Assembly: GCF_019703515.2 (NCBI RefSeq)
Contig: NC_059374.1
Coordinates: 16,747,095-16,811,094, forward strand
Source: Myxocyprinus asiaticus
Lineage: Eukaryota > Chordata > Actinopteri > Cypriniformes > Catostomidae
Direction of reading: 5' to 3'
Length of the DNA: 64,000 nucleotides
A program made the position numbers and the translations under genes. Shown here piece after piece: positions 48,034 through 58,866 of this stretch. Each line of letters starts with the position of its first letter. Position 1 is the first letter of the stretch. The notes under the pieces were generated by a model. The model was given only the letters and a program-made list of their open reading frames with translations, was not told the DNA's origin and searched no databases.

Positions 48034-51000
48034 TCATGGTATACCTTCCTGATACATTTTACTTAGCCTTGTCTTAATTGTCCTGTTTGCCCATTCTACC
48101 TGACCTGAGGCTTGTGGCCTATATGGACAGTGAAGTTTCCACTTGATTTTAAGCATCCTGGCTACTTCCTTTACAACTTCCCCTGTAAAGTGTGTACCCT
48201 GATCTGAGTCAATTGAATCAGGCAAACCCCATCTAGGGATGAAGTCATTGATCAGACATTTAGCTGTATGTGTGGCAGTGGCTCGCCCTGTGGGATAGGC
48301 TTCTATCCATATTGAGAATTTGTCCACAACTACTAAGACATCAGTCTTTCCTTTACATGGAGGCATTGAGATGTAGTCTACCTGTAGATGTCGGAAAGGC
48401 CCCGGTGGGGCTGGGGTGTGTGCTGCTGCTGTTGATGTTGCTGGAATGTCATTATTCTGTTGACATGCAACACATCGTTTGGCTGTTTCTGCCACTATTG
48501 CTCTGAACGCAGGGTTCTACCATTGATGTGAGAAACGATTAGTCATTGCTGCTGGGTTAATGTGACCTAAATTATGAAGCTGCTGGGCCAGATATGGTAG
48601 CAGTGACTCAGGTGCAACATACATTCCCCCTTTGGTCCAGCAGCCAGATGAGTCAGCAACAGCTCCTTTATCTAACCATGTCCAAGCCTCATAAATGGGA
48701 ACATCTTTGTAGAGATCAATAAGAGAGTCTGGAGGCACAACGACATAGGTGTTGTTATGCCAGCACACACCTGCACAGTAGTGTAGTTCTTTAGCAGCTG
48801 TGTCTGCAAGAGCATTACCTTGAGCTTCTGCAGTGTTAGGAGTAAGATGAGCTTTCATTTTTATCACTGCTAACTGTTTGGGAAGAGTCAAAGCAAACAT
48901 TAGGTCTTTGACTAATTCTGCATGTTTAATGGGGGACCCAGAAGATGTTAAAAATTGATGACTCTGCCATATAACACCAAAATCATGAACAACCCCAAAT
49001 GCATATCTAGAGTCTGTATAGATGTTAGTTGTTGATCCAGAAGCCAGTGTGCATGCTCTAGTTAATGCTATCAGTTCTGCTGCTTGTGCAGAGAAGTGAT
49101 CCGGCAAGCGACCAGAAGCTACTACATCAGAAAAAGAAGCCACTGCATATCCTGCTCGTCTGTTACCTTCAATAACTTGAGCCGAACCATCAACAAACAA
49201 TTCAAAATCAACATTATTCAATGGTGTTTCCGCAATTGCACTTGGAGATGAGTGCATAAGTGTAACACAGTCATGAGTCACTTCATCTCCATCCTCTAAA
49301 GAAACCTCAGTCATTGCAGACATCATACAAGAGGATGGGTTAGTGACTGGAGCACATTGCAAAACAATATTCGGGGCTGTGAGTGTAGTTAACCAATTTC
49401 CCCAACAGGAGGAGGTGACAGAGGTGACTTTGGCTTGATTCATTAGTGCAGATACAGAATGTGGGCACCTGACTGTTATGGTTTGCCCTAACACTACACT
49501 TGAGAAGGCTTGAAGAGCTAGGTGAACTGCCTGTACTGCTCTTAGGCATGGGCCCATGCCTTGAGCAACCATATCTAACTTACCAGAGTAATAATGAACT
49601 GGACGCAGAGTACCACCATGATCCTGCATAAGGCATGCAGTCATGAATCCTAAATGCTCATGTACATACAACACAAAAGGACTCTCAGTCTGTGTAATAC
49701 CTAATGCTGGTGCTTGACACAAAGCTTTTATCAAGGCATGGAATGCTTTGAGCTGTTGATCTTCAAGGCATACAGAATCAGAATCTTTAACTTGGCCTTT
49801 CAACAAATCATAAAGTGGTTGAGCAAGTAAAGCATAATCTTCAATCCATGGCCTGCAATATCCTGCTGTGCCTAAGAATAAGTGGAGTGCTTTGATGGTA
49901 GTGGGTGGAGGTATTAATTTCACGGCAGCTACCCTATCCAGAGTTATGGAAAGTAACCTGATCCTTAGCAATTTGTGCTTTGTGTAGACTGCCTTTGTGT
50001 CCTTTTCTATGTAGATAGTCCAATAGAGCTGATAGTTCGACTTTGTGTACCTCTTTATCTGATGATGCAATTAAGATGTCATCAACATACTGAATGAGTG
50101 TAGAGTGTTTTATAGGGCACTCTGGATCAGCTAAGTCACACCTGACTGCCTGATGATATATAGTTGTGGAATTTTGAAATCCCTGGGGTAGCCGGGTCCA
50201 CTGATATTGCTCATAGTCAAATGTAAAAGCTAACCAGGCTTGGCTGTCTTTGTGTAGAGGTACAAAGAAAAAAACCATTGGACATATCAATTACAGAGAA
50301 TAATTTGCAATCTAGAGGTAAGCCATTACAAATTGTGGAAGCATCTGCAACTAAAGGAGTAATCTTGTTTATGTGTTTGTTAGCGGCTCTGAAGTCAACA
50401 GTGAGTCGCCATGTTACATTAGCTTTCTTGATAGGCCATATTGGAGAGTTACATGGGCTATTGGTTTTAACTATAACTCCCTGTGCCAGCAATTTTTCTA
50501 TGATAGTCTTGACTCCTTGCACAGCTTCTTTGCTTAATGGATATTGCTTGGTAGCAGGCGGTGGTGATCCTGTTAGCTTAACAGGTTCTTCTGATGTCAG
50601 GAGCCCACAATCATCCTTACGCTTAGCCCAAATGGGATGGTCCTGCAAATGTGCATAGTCAGGGGTCAATAAACTGTCTGTAGAAATCTGTGCTGAGGCT
50701 GTTTTGATTGTGCCAGACTCTGAGGACATGTCTAATGTTAGATGTACTTGCCTTAGCAGATCCATTCCCAATATAGCACCGGTATTCAAAGGAGCACACA
50801 ACAGAGGTTTAGTTAATACCTTTGGGCCTAACTGAACTTCAATGGAGGAAGTTTCATACAAAATTGAATCATTTCCCACTACACCAGTTAAAGAAAACTT
50901 TGTTTTCTGGTAGGGAATACTTAGGCTTTTGGCTAATACAGTCGGAGTCACCGTAATTTCTGCACCTGTGTCTAACAAAAAATCAGCCTCCTTTTGCTGT

Positions 51001-51065
51001 GTAGTACCTTTCACAAAAATTATTTTATCATTATGGTATATTACAGGGGAAAGGTAGGCACTCAC
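48034..51065 (-). pseudogene. pol: Retroviral pro-pol polyprotein, broken
   Basis: In coding order: aspartic protease (51065-50700, FLLDTGAEITV); RT fingers (LTVDFRAANKHINK); the frame shifts at a run of seven A at about 50269-50275; RT palm with catalytic YVDD (IQYVDDILIAS, about 50100); another shift near 49945; RT thumb (FLGTAGYCRPWI); RNase H (FELFVDGSAQV near 49210, YTDSRYAFGVV near 49010, ALADTAAKEL near 48800); integrase zinc domain (LHNLGHINPA, then CVACQQNN); an in-frame TAG at 48519-48517 inside the zinc domain; integrase core with QVDYI, DSDQGTHFTGE and SGQVEWANR, the DDE set, ending at 48034 before a stop. Protease and pol share one frame at the start, but gag is missing upstream. 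Confidence 0.93.
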
Positions 51066-51251
51066 AGCCCCAACAATTAGTTTTTTGTCTGCTCTTTCTG
51101 TTCCTGTTGTGCTCTCAAAAGTGCCTGCGCAAGCTGCCCTAGGGTTTCAGTAGAAAGATTAGGGGCTGCTCCAGGGTTGTAAGGAGGCTCTACAGCCTTA
51201 GCTAAGCTGAATTCTCTGTGGCAACAGATAATGCCTTTTGTGTTTTTCTTC

Positions 51252-51635
51252 CTAATACAACACCTTCTTGCATTCTTCCAGTGACCATGTTTTCTCTGGA
51301 TGAATGCTATATTTTTTATTTAGATTCTGTCTGACTGACCCCGTTACTATTGAGTCCATGTGTTCTCCTAACAAGACTATGAACTCATTGTCCGACCATA
51401 AAGGGGTAGCTAGTCCACCTTTCTCAGTTGTTGGAATAAGTCTAGCATTCCTTTTAAACAAATTTTGCAGTGTTTCTCCGACAAAAACTTGACCCTCTAA
51501 CACCTCCCTGACAAAGCAGAGGATCAACAGTTTGTTAACACAAACAACTGTTGTTAACCTTCCCTGATTGATCAGAGGATATACCAAAATCGTCCCTGAT
51601 AAAACAGAGGATAACCTACTTGTTAACAGAAACAA
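51252..51635 (-). pseudogene. Gag remnant or leader frame
   Basis: The only open frame between the primer site and protease: 127 residues, no major-homology region and no zinc knuckle. Its first half overlaps imperfect tandem repeats at 51500-51780, so part of it is non-coding leader. The ~0.8 kb between LTR and protease is far too short for a normal gag, so most of gag has been deleted. Confidence 0.45.
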
Positions 51636-51780
51636 CTGTTAACCTTCCCTGACTAATCAGAGCATAAACATTTCTTCTCTGGTAAAACAGAGGATAAACA
51701 ATTTGTTAACCAAACCTGCAGCTGTTTGTTAACACTTCTCTGGCGGCACAGAGGATAACCATATGTACTGGTCTGTAGCA
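51500..51780. repeat. Imperfect tandem repeats in the retroviral leader
   Basis: Units of roughly 75-85 bases, each with 'cagaggat', then 'ttgttaac' and 'aacaactgttaaccttccct'-like phrases, repeated about four times with variation. Confidence 0.6.
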
Positions 51781-51863
51781 TTTCTTTGGATAGAGCGACA
51801 CTCAACAAATCTTAGTTGAGCTTGAGTAACTTCAGTCTGGATCGATGTCAGGCATCAAACTCT

Positions 51864-51881
51864 ATCCGGGTCACGGCACCA
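51864..51881 (-). promoter_or_regulatory. Primer binding site, tRNA-His type
   Basis: On the plus strand ATCCGGGTCACGGCACCA equals the 3' end of vertebrate tRNA-His including CCA, with one mismatch by memory. It starts four bases inside the 5' LTR, as expected for minus-strand priming. Confidence 0.85.
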
Positions 51882-51885
51882 AAAC

Positions 51886-52533
51886 TGTTGGAAACTCAGA
51901 AGCGAAGACCAGGAGACTCGGGTAAAGCTTTAGCAGGATTCTTTATTGTAGAATATCAGGAGCATCAGTCTACAGGTCAGAAGTTGCTGTCTTGTGCTGC
52001 AGTCAACAAATCTAAAACACTGAGCTATACATTGTAGTTTTAAAAATATTTAGGGGGCTGTCCTTCCATGAGAAGACAAAGCACTCAGTTGATGACTATA
52101 AACAAAGTGTACAAAGGAAATAAGCAGTTGTAAGAACCCTCCCCAGACTCTGAGTTTCACCAGCCCTTAATCCAATCAGCATAACTATATCACTCAGACT
52201 ACTTCATTATCATAGAGATAAAGGAAGGTCCACACCTAAGCCATTATATTTACATTGGACTCAGACAATGATTAAATCATGAACGATGGTCGTCAATTCA
52301 GTGGCTGGGATGGAGGCACCAAGAGTCAACACATATCAAAGGTGATAGCTTCAGTAAGCCATTCTTGTTTGACTCACAAAAAGGTGAACAAGATCTGGCA
52401 GAGACCTTCACTTAGCAACTCTGTTTAACATTGTAATACAGCTGACACTGTTGCTTCTCTAAACTACCAAGTCTGATACACATATAATAAAAAAACTTAT
52501 TCTTAAACTCATTCTTAAATTTATATTCCCACA
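51886..52533 (-). repeat. 5' LTR of the endogenous retrovirus
   Basis: 648 bp, TGTTGGAAAC...ATTCCCACA. It would hold the viral promoter on the minus strand. Confidence 0.93.
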
Positions 52534-52738
52534 GTTACCCCTTTGAGAGTTCTAATAACTCTCATACAATTAAATTTAAGCTACAACAACCTATTTACAA
52601 AATGTATTTGGCATGAGTAGTAATCATAAGACCAGTATATTTAATCTTGTGTCTTTGAACAATCACAGGCACATTTCACTTAATCTTAGTGTATTACCCA
52701 TTAATAAGGTAAAAGAATCTAAAATTTATATTCCCACA
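52534..52738 (-). repeat. Extra 3'-internal segment outside the 5' LTR
   Basis: Bases 52534-52720 copy the virus interior next to the 3' LTR (45784 to about 45970, polypurine tract included). Bases 52722-52738 repeat the last 17 bases of the LTR (AAATTTATATTCCCACA) before the ATTC duplication. So the right end is [LTR tip]-[3' internal]-[complete LTR]. Confidence 0.85.
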
Positions 52739-52964
52739 ATTCGAACTCACGACTCCAGGGGTGGTAGGCAGTGTCTTAACTCACTGAGCTACCCAGGCCC
52801 CCTAGGAAAACACCACTATTAATCCTTCAGATTTCCAACCCAGCAAACAGGTACACTGTCATTAAAACATGGTCACCCTCAAAATTACATTATACAGTTA
52901 AAAGAGAAAACATAAATCCAAATCTGAGTCTATTCAAAATATAAATTAAACTGGACATGGTTGA

Positions 52965-53135
52965 ACCTGGTTAAACCTGGTGATACATGAATGGCTTGCA
53001 CGTGTAGCATGAGTTTCGTCACACTTTAAAGGAGTTTAGCCTCCCATTCATCTGATGAAAACACACTGCGTGATCATAAGATGTAGATTGGAATGCAGTT
53101 GCGAAAAACTTAATGTAAATAAAATAGCCTGCTTG
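52965..53135 (-). repeat. Inverted-repeat arm (partner 44421-44602)
   Basis: Reverse complement of the left arm, as described there. Confidence 0.7.
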
Positions 53136-54530
53136 CGTACCCTCTGTGTGATTTCGAGAAATGTATGACATAATATAAGAAATATTAAAGATTCCACATA
53201 ATTTCAGTAATCAGGGCTTGACAGTATGGACTGCTCGATGGCCCGGGGCCAGTGTGAGAGAGATTCAGGCCAGCTGCTAGAACTGTCACTTGCCCAATCG
53301 GGCCAGTGCTGCATTTATAACATTAGTGCAAGCAAACAACAAGCGAGAGAGCACAAAAATTACACTGGGTGAACGAAGTCTTCCAGTGCCGGTCCTACCC
53401 CATTTGGCACCCAAGGTGACCATAAATGGGTATAACTATATATAGGAATAACTTTTATGTAAAGTGCAAATAAAACAAGTCAAGTGGTCTAAGATCTATG
53501 CACATTGTACAGTACATTTCACAGCAGGCACATATATAGGCTTTCATCATTACTGGGGAGTCTGGGGCCCATCAAGTACACAATCTATTGTACCATGATG
53601 TTGTGGGGTGTTTAAAATTATTTATTTATTTATTCATTTTGCAAAAACAGCACCAAAGCACTCATTCCTGGTGATTTAGGAGCATCATTTGAACATTTTC
53701 TTTAGTAGCCTATATACAGTATATTGTGTAGCATTAATGAAAGGACTAAAACATGTTGTCATCTTTTCACATTACACAGCACAAGATGAAGTTTATCAAA
53801 GTTACCTTTCTCAAAAGCTTGCTGTGGCAGTATCATGGTACAGTGATGGTACAATATGGTAAAACCTTGGTATTTTTATTAGATACAGTAGGCCTATATC
53901 ATGGTATTTATATGGAAGGCAACTCCAAAGAACATGTCCAAAAAACATGGTATTGGTTTGGATTGGTACTTTTAAGTGCTTTCATGTAATGTAAGTGTTT
54001 TGATACACTTTTATTTAGAAAGTATCTTTTCCTGCAGTAGACAATCGTTCACAGGCTGCACTCACACTTGCACGTGATATTCATCACTGGCAAATGATTG
54101 AATGCAGCTGCATGTTTTGTTTCAATGAATTGTAAGTAAATATTCACTTTATTCAGTGTTGTTTTTGTTCTCTGTCTTCTAAACATCCCATTACTGTTTT
54201 ACTGCATGACAAAGAGCTTCAAATAATTCAGCCCGCACGTTAGACAAATACGTCATTGAGAAGAACTGACTCAAAAGACTGATTAATTTACACATCGGGC
54301 ATCACTTCGATTCACGAGCCCCGTGCTTGTGAGTCTATAGCCGTGTTCACAGTGGCATACTATCCATACTACTCTCACAGTTGTTTTTTTTTTTTTTTTT
54401 TTGCCAAACACAGGTATAAGAGAAATAGTAAAAGTAGTATGGTAGTAAGGCATTTAGTACATGGTCTATTTGTTCCATGGGGGGCGCCACATCACGTCAT
54501 CAGAACACACAGGGCACATTTTGTTTGACA
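53136..54530. other. Non-coding DNA with transposon scraps
   Basis: 'cagggcttgacagtatggac' at about 53211 resembles a hAT end. 'ccggtcctaccccatttggc' at about 53391 is another dispersed repeat phrase. T tract at 54384-54402. No genes supported. Confidence 0.45.
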
Positions 54531-56262
54531 CCGATTCAGAATCAGAATGAGCTTTATTGCCAAGTGTGCTCACGTACACAAGGAATTTTTTTTGGTGCAC
54601 ACAGAACATTACAGTGAAACACAGAATATAAAACTTATAAACAATTATAAACAGACATACAAAAAATGACATATTACATAGAATGGCATATGTACATGTG
54701 CAAGTGGTAATATATGTGCAAGGTAAGGGTATGTACAGTTATTGAATTAAATATGAGTGAATTTATATATGTACATGACATATTTATACATTATTGCACT
54801 ATGGGAGTCCTGAAGGCAGTTTAATTGTTCATGTGGAAAATGGCCTGTGGGTAAAAACTGTTCTTGTGCCTGGATGTCCTGGTGCTGAGTGCTCTGTAGT
54901 GCTGGCCAGAGGGCAACAGTTCAAAAAGGGGGTGGGCAGGGTGTGTGGGGTCCAGAGTGATTCTACCTGCACATTTCCTCATCTGTAGACGTTCAGGTCT
55001 TGGAGGGTGGGCACCAATGATCCTCTCAGCAGTCCTGACTGTCTCTTGTAGTTTCCTTCTGTTTGATTTGGTGGCTGAACCAAACCAGACAGTTATAGAT
55101 GTACACAGGACAGACTCAATGACCGCTTGTCCTTTACAGTGCAGTCATTAGTGTACAGGGAGAAGAGCAGTGGAGAGAGAACTTATCCTTGAGGTGCACC
55201 AGTGCTAATAGTGAGAGTCCCAGATGTGATTTTCCCCAGTCTCACTAGCTGCTGCCTAACTGTCAGAAAGCTATTGATCCACTGACAGATTGTGGTTGAT
55301 ACGGAGAGCTGTGTCAGTTTGGTTGAGAGAAGATCAGGCATGATGGTATTGAAGTCCACAAATAGGATCCTTGCATAAGTCCCAGGTCTGTCGAGGTGTT
55401 ACAGGATATAATGCAGTCCCATGCTGACAGCATCATCCACATACCTGTTTGCTCGGTAAACAAACTGAAGGAGGTCTAGCAGGGGTCCAGTTATGTCCTT
55501 TAGGTAGGCCAAAACCAGTCTCTCAAATGACTTCATGACCACAGATGTGAGAGCGACAGGTCAGTAATTAAGTCCTATGATTTGGGTTTTTTAGGGGACC
55601 GGGATGATGGTGGTACATTTGAAGCAGCAGGGAACTTCACACTGCTCCAGTGATCTATTAAAGATCTGTTTGAAGATGGAGGCCAGTTGGTCAGTGCAGA
55701 CATTCAGACAGGCATGTGAGATACTGTCTGGGCCTGAAGCTTTCCAAGTCTTTTGTTTTTTAAAGACCCGGCACACATCCTCCTCACAGACCATAAGTGC
55801 AGGATGAGTAGCAGGAGGGGAGTTCCAGGAGGTGTTGCTGTGTGTGTGAAGTGAAGATCAGAGTGGGGGATGGGTGAGAGACTGAGATTTTCAAACCTGC
55901 AGTAAAACATACTTAGTTCATCAGCCATTTGTTGTCATATACTTGGTAATGCTTTTCAGGCCTTTCCACACAGATGCAGCAACATTGGCTGAAAACTAGT
56001 TTTTCAGCTTTACAGAGGAGCTTCTTTTAGGGCACTCTGATTTCCTTAGTGTGTTTGTGGCCTGTTTGTACAATATTTTATCCCCACTTCTGTAAGCATC
56101 CTCTTTGGCATGACGAAGCTGTCTGAGTTTTCCTGTAAACCATGGTTTATCTTTATTGTATGATAAAAATGTCCTAACAGGGATGCACATATCCTCACAG
56201 AAACAGATATATGATGTAACAGTATCTGTGAGCTCGTCCTGAACACATACTTATTGGCTTGG
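54531..56262 (-). mobile_element. LINE, 5'-truncated, minus strand
   Basis: The 3' end at 54531 is 'gattcagaatcagaatgagc' (plus strand), the start of a tail common in teleost non-LTR elements. Reverse transcriptase pieces extend to about 56262, where the copy is truncated. Same family as 37384-38187, judged from the adjoining parts of the RT. Confidence 0.8.
54990..56190 (-). pseudogene. LINE reverse transcriptase remnant
   Basis: Pieces in several frames: KPWFTGKLRQLRHAKEDAYR near 56130, MADELSMFYCRFE at 55928, KTWKASGPDSISHACL at about 55740 with LEQCEVPCCFKCTTIIPV (the RT entry block), then degraded palm and thumb to about 54990. Numerous stops and shifts. The palm YADD is not readable. 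Confidence 0.75.
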
Positions 56263-56749
56263 TAGATCGGTGGCCCCTGAAACGATGCCACCCTAGGTGC
56301 TTGCCTATGTCGCCTAATGAGTTGACCAGCCCTGAGGTCTTCTAACCGATGAGTGGGCGTGATTCTATTTAGTTCCCAAAGACGTGCGAGCACATGATAT
56401 GTGCCAAGGCACAGTCGCGTGCATGCACAAGAGTGTGCAGACACCGAGCACGCTCTCGTAGAACTGCCCTCGCTCTTTTCCAAGTGTCTTGGCAGCAGCT
56501 ATTATCAATATGTATAAAATAGCAGGAAAAAAAACCCCACATATTGAATTTTGTAGCGGGATTGCACTTCTTGCATATTTTAAGTATCCCCGCACATTCC
56601 GTGTTCACAGTGTGTGAAATCCCCAAATTGTTCGTTTTTACATGTTGGTGAAAAGTAGTAATCCATACATTGGAACACAAGAAATCAACAGTTTATTTCT
56701 ATAGGATGGAAAATTCACATCTCTCCGTTCATACTGTAGTCAATTAAAA
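56263..56749. other. Non-coding DNA
   Basis: 'ccaccctaggtgcttgcctatg' near 56290 is a dispersed repeat related, inverted, to 8085-8120. Nothing else is recognised. Confidence 0.4.
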
Positions 56750-56927
56750 GTGAATCAATCTGTCTGTAAACAATTGTTGGAAAAAATTACCTGTGTCATG
56801 CACAAAGTAGATGTCCTAAACGACTTGCCAAAACTATAGTTTGCTAATATGAAATCTGTGGAGAGTGGTTAAAAAATGAGTTTTAATGACTTCAACATAA
56901 GTGTATATAAACTTCTGACTACAACTG
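56750..56927. mobile_element. Single terminal repeat of a Sleeping-Beauty-type Tc1 element
   Basis: Contains both direct-repeat boxes of the IR/DR structure: the inner, near 'cacaaagtagatgtcctaa', and the outer, 'acataagtgtatataaactt', ending ACAACTG next to TA (56928-56929). The other terminus and the transposase are absent. Confidence 0.75.
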
Positions 56928-56929
56928 TA

Positions 56930-57484
56930 CACATTCTGCTCTGCTGAAGTGACCTGTTAAGTTCCGGGTGTATTCCATGCATTCCGATCTTTGTGCGAAG
57001 AACAGACCCAAATGTAACTTTTTATTTTGCGGTCCCCCGGGGTCCGCCGTACACATTCAGCTCTCGACTTGTTCTACTAACAAATTCAAAAATCGCCACC
57101 ACAAGAAGGTGTCAGCGTGACGTCAAACGCCACTGGCTCTCTTATGTCTTGTGAACGATTACGATGATCTCAAGTTCAGATGTATTTTTTTGAATGAGAT
57201 GTGTGTGACCAGTATTGGATGGCACTGCCTTCATGGAGGGGGGAGATTTTCAGCGATTAAAATCTTTGGTTTCACTCTGTTCCTCACACAATGCTATCGT
57301 ATGGTTTGGAATTATTATAGTGCTTTTGTATCATTTTTATTTTAAATAAATTATTGTAAATTATTGTATGTTTATCTGCTTGTTATGTCTTTAATATTGT
57401 TGAGAATTGTTTCGGTTTAGGCATAATGGTGGGGTCGGGTGCTTAAAAATATCTAAAAAATTGTGTAATGCAAATTTAAATTAT
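56930..57484. other. Non-coding DNA
   Basis: No recognised element or gene. Confidence 0.45.
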
Positions 57485-57612
57485 TGTTACTAAATTTACC
57501 CAACCCCATAACTAAACCTAACCAATTATCAACAATGTTAAAAATGATTTATATAGTTGATAACTGGTTAGGTTCAGTAATGGGGCTGGGTTAGGGGATC
57601 TAAAATAATCGA
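57485..57612. repeat. Short foldback repeat
   Basis: 'acccaaccccataactaaac' and its near complement 'ggttcagtaatggggctggg' face each other around a ~20 base loop at about 57540-57560. Confidence 0.65.
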
Positions 57613-58442
57613 CATGATTTTGTAATATAACCACATTAATATATTTATAAGTATAATAAAACATATTGTGGTTAAACACATGCAGTATTATCCGAATATT
57701 GGCACTGATGCCTCCCTTTTAGACTGCCCTCTGCGTGCGTCGGATACAGATGCCAGAGGGTGCTTTTGGTGTCTGTAGATTGACGCACTGAGCTCTTGCA
57801 CAAGCGGCAGTATTTGATGCCTCGGGAGTGAGAACGGTATTGGAATAGATGACCATGACCATGATATAATTTCTCCAATATTCATGTTTTCTTATTTGGT
57901 ACACTTTCCGCCATCACTACAGCACTAGAGCAATCTCATAAGCTCAACAGAATCGATTGCCTGAGAAGTGATGGATGGAAAATGATATTGGTAATTTGAT
58001 TAGTTTATGTTGCTGACAAATCTAAATGGGTGAGAAATGGGCCACCAGTTCTGGAAGCACTGACAATTTTACTGTCACTCCTACATTATGTCATTAGGGA
58101 AATGTTGTATGTGGACTCTACTGAAAAGGCCACCTTAGTGAAGCGTGAATCTTCATACTGCTTTAGGCAATAAACCAGCATCCAAAATTTCACATGTGTT
58201 GGCCTTTTCAGCAGATAAGTTTGAAAAATTATCCTTTTTTTGTTCTCTCAGACATTCACCTGAAGTACAGTGGGGTCAAAAATTCAAATTTTACTTATGA
58301 AAATGGTCTTATTTTGGATTGTTTTAATTTAATACTTTGTTTCATTACAAACTATATTCTCAGCATAACAATTTCAGTGAAAATTCATAGCTATGCTGCT
58401 TTAGTTAGATCTTCTGGGACTGAAAATACTTCTCTTATTCTT
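57613..58442. other. Non-coding DNA
   Basis: The three overlapping minus-strand frames at 57672-57904 are mutually exclusive and show no domain. Nothing else is seen. Confidence 0.45.
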
Positions 58443-58866
58443 TAACCCTGCTTTAAATTGAATGGCATCTATGCTAATTTTATTCTATTTCTTTCCCTGT
58501 CTAAACCTCGGGATACCAGAGCCTGCCAGATCCATCTCCAGTACTTCCCGATTCCCACTGTGTCGCTGCGTAATGATGACCAACTGCAGCATGTGCCAGC
58601 CAGACTTCACTTCAGTCTACTAAGACGGACTTCACAGAGGATGAATTAATGCAAACTCAAAGACATGGGATTCTTCATGAGCCACTGCCTAAACCATGGG
58701 CTCAGGATGGAGTTCACCAAAATTACCTGCCATAAGCTTCCAGCCGGACAGCAATGCTCCTCACTGAATGATACCTATATCAACTTGGTCAAAGGAGGGA
58801 CAACAACCTCTTAAACTACACTACCGGTCAAAAGTTTTGAAACACTTACTCATTCTTTATTATATA

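Larger units (their letters stand above)
45137..52738 (-). mobile_element. Endogenous retrovirus (class I-like, tRNA-His primer), defective
   Basis: 7.6 kb on the minus strand: 5' LTR at right, primer site, gag remnant, protease-RT-RNase H-integrase, env remnant, polypurine tract, 3' LTR at left. The target ATTC (45133-45136 and 52739-52742) is duplicated, a 4 bp duplication as in gamma/epsilon-type viruses. The env transmembrane part has a CX6CC motif, also typical of that class. LTRs differ at roughly 28 of ~647 positions by my count, so insertion is not recent. Every gene is broken and gag is nearly deleted. Confidence 0.93.
44751..52803 (-). mobile_element. tRNA-derived SINE, split by the retrovirus
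   Basis: Flanked by a 17 bp target duplication 'aggaaaacaccactatt' (44734-44750 and 52804-52820). On the minus strand the head (52803-52743) reads GGGGGCCTGGGTAGCTCAGT with A box TAGCTCAGTGAG, and the B box GTTCGAATCC is interrupted. The body and A/T-rich tail are at 45132-44751. The element is ~450 bp without the insertion. Confidence 0.9.
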
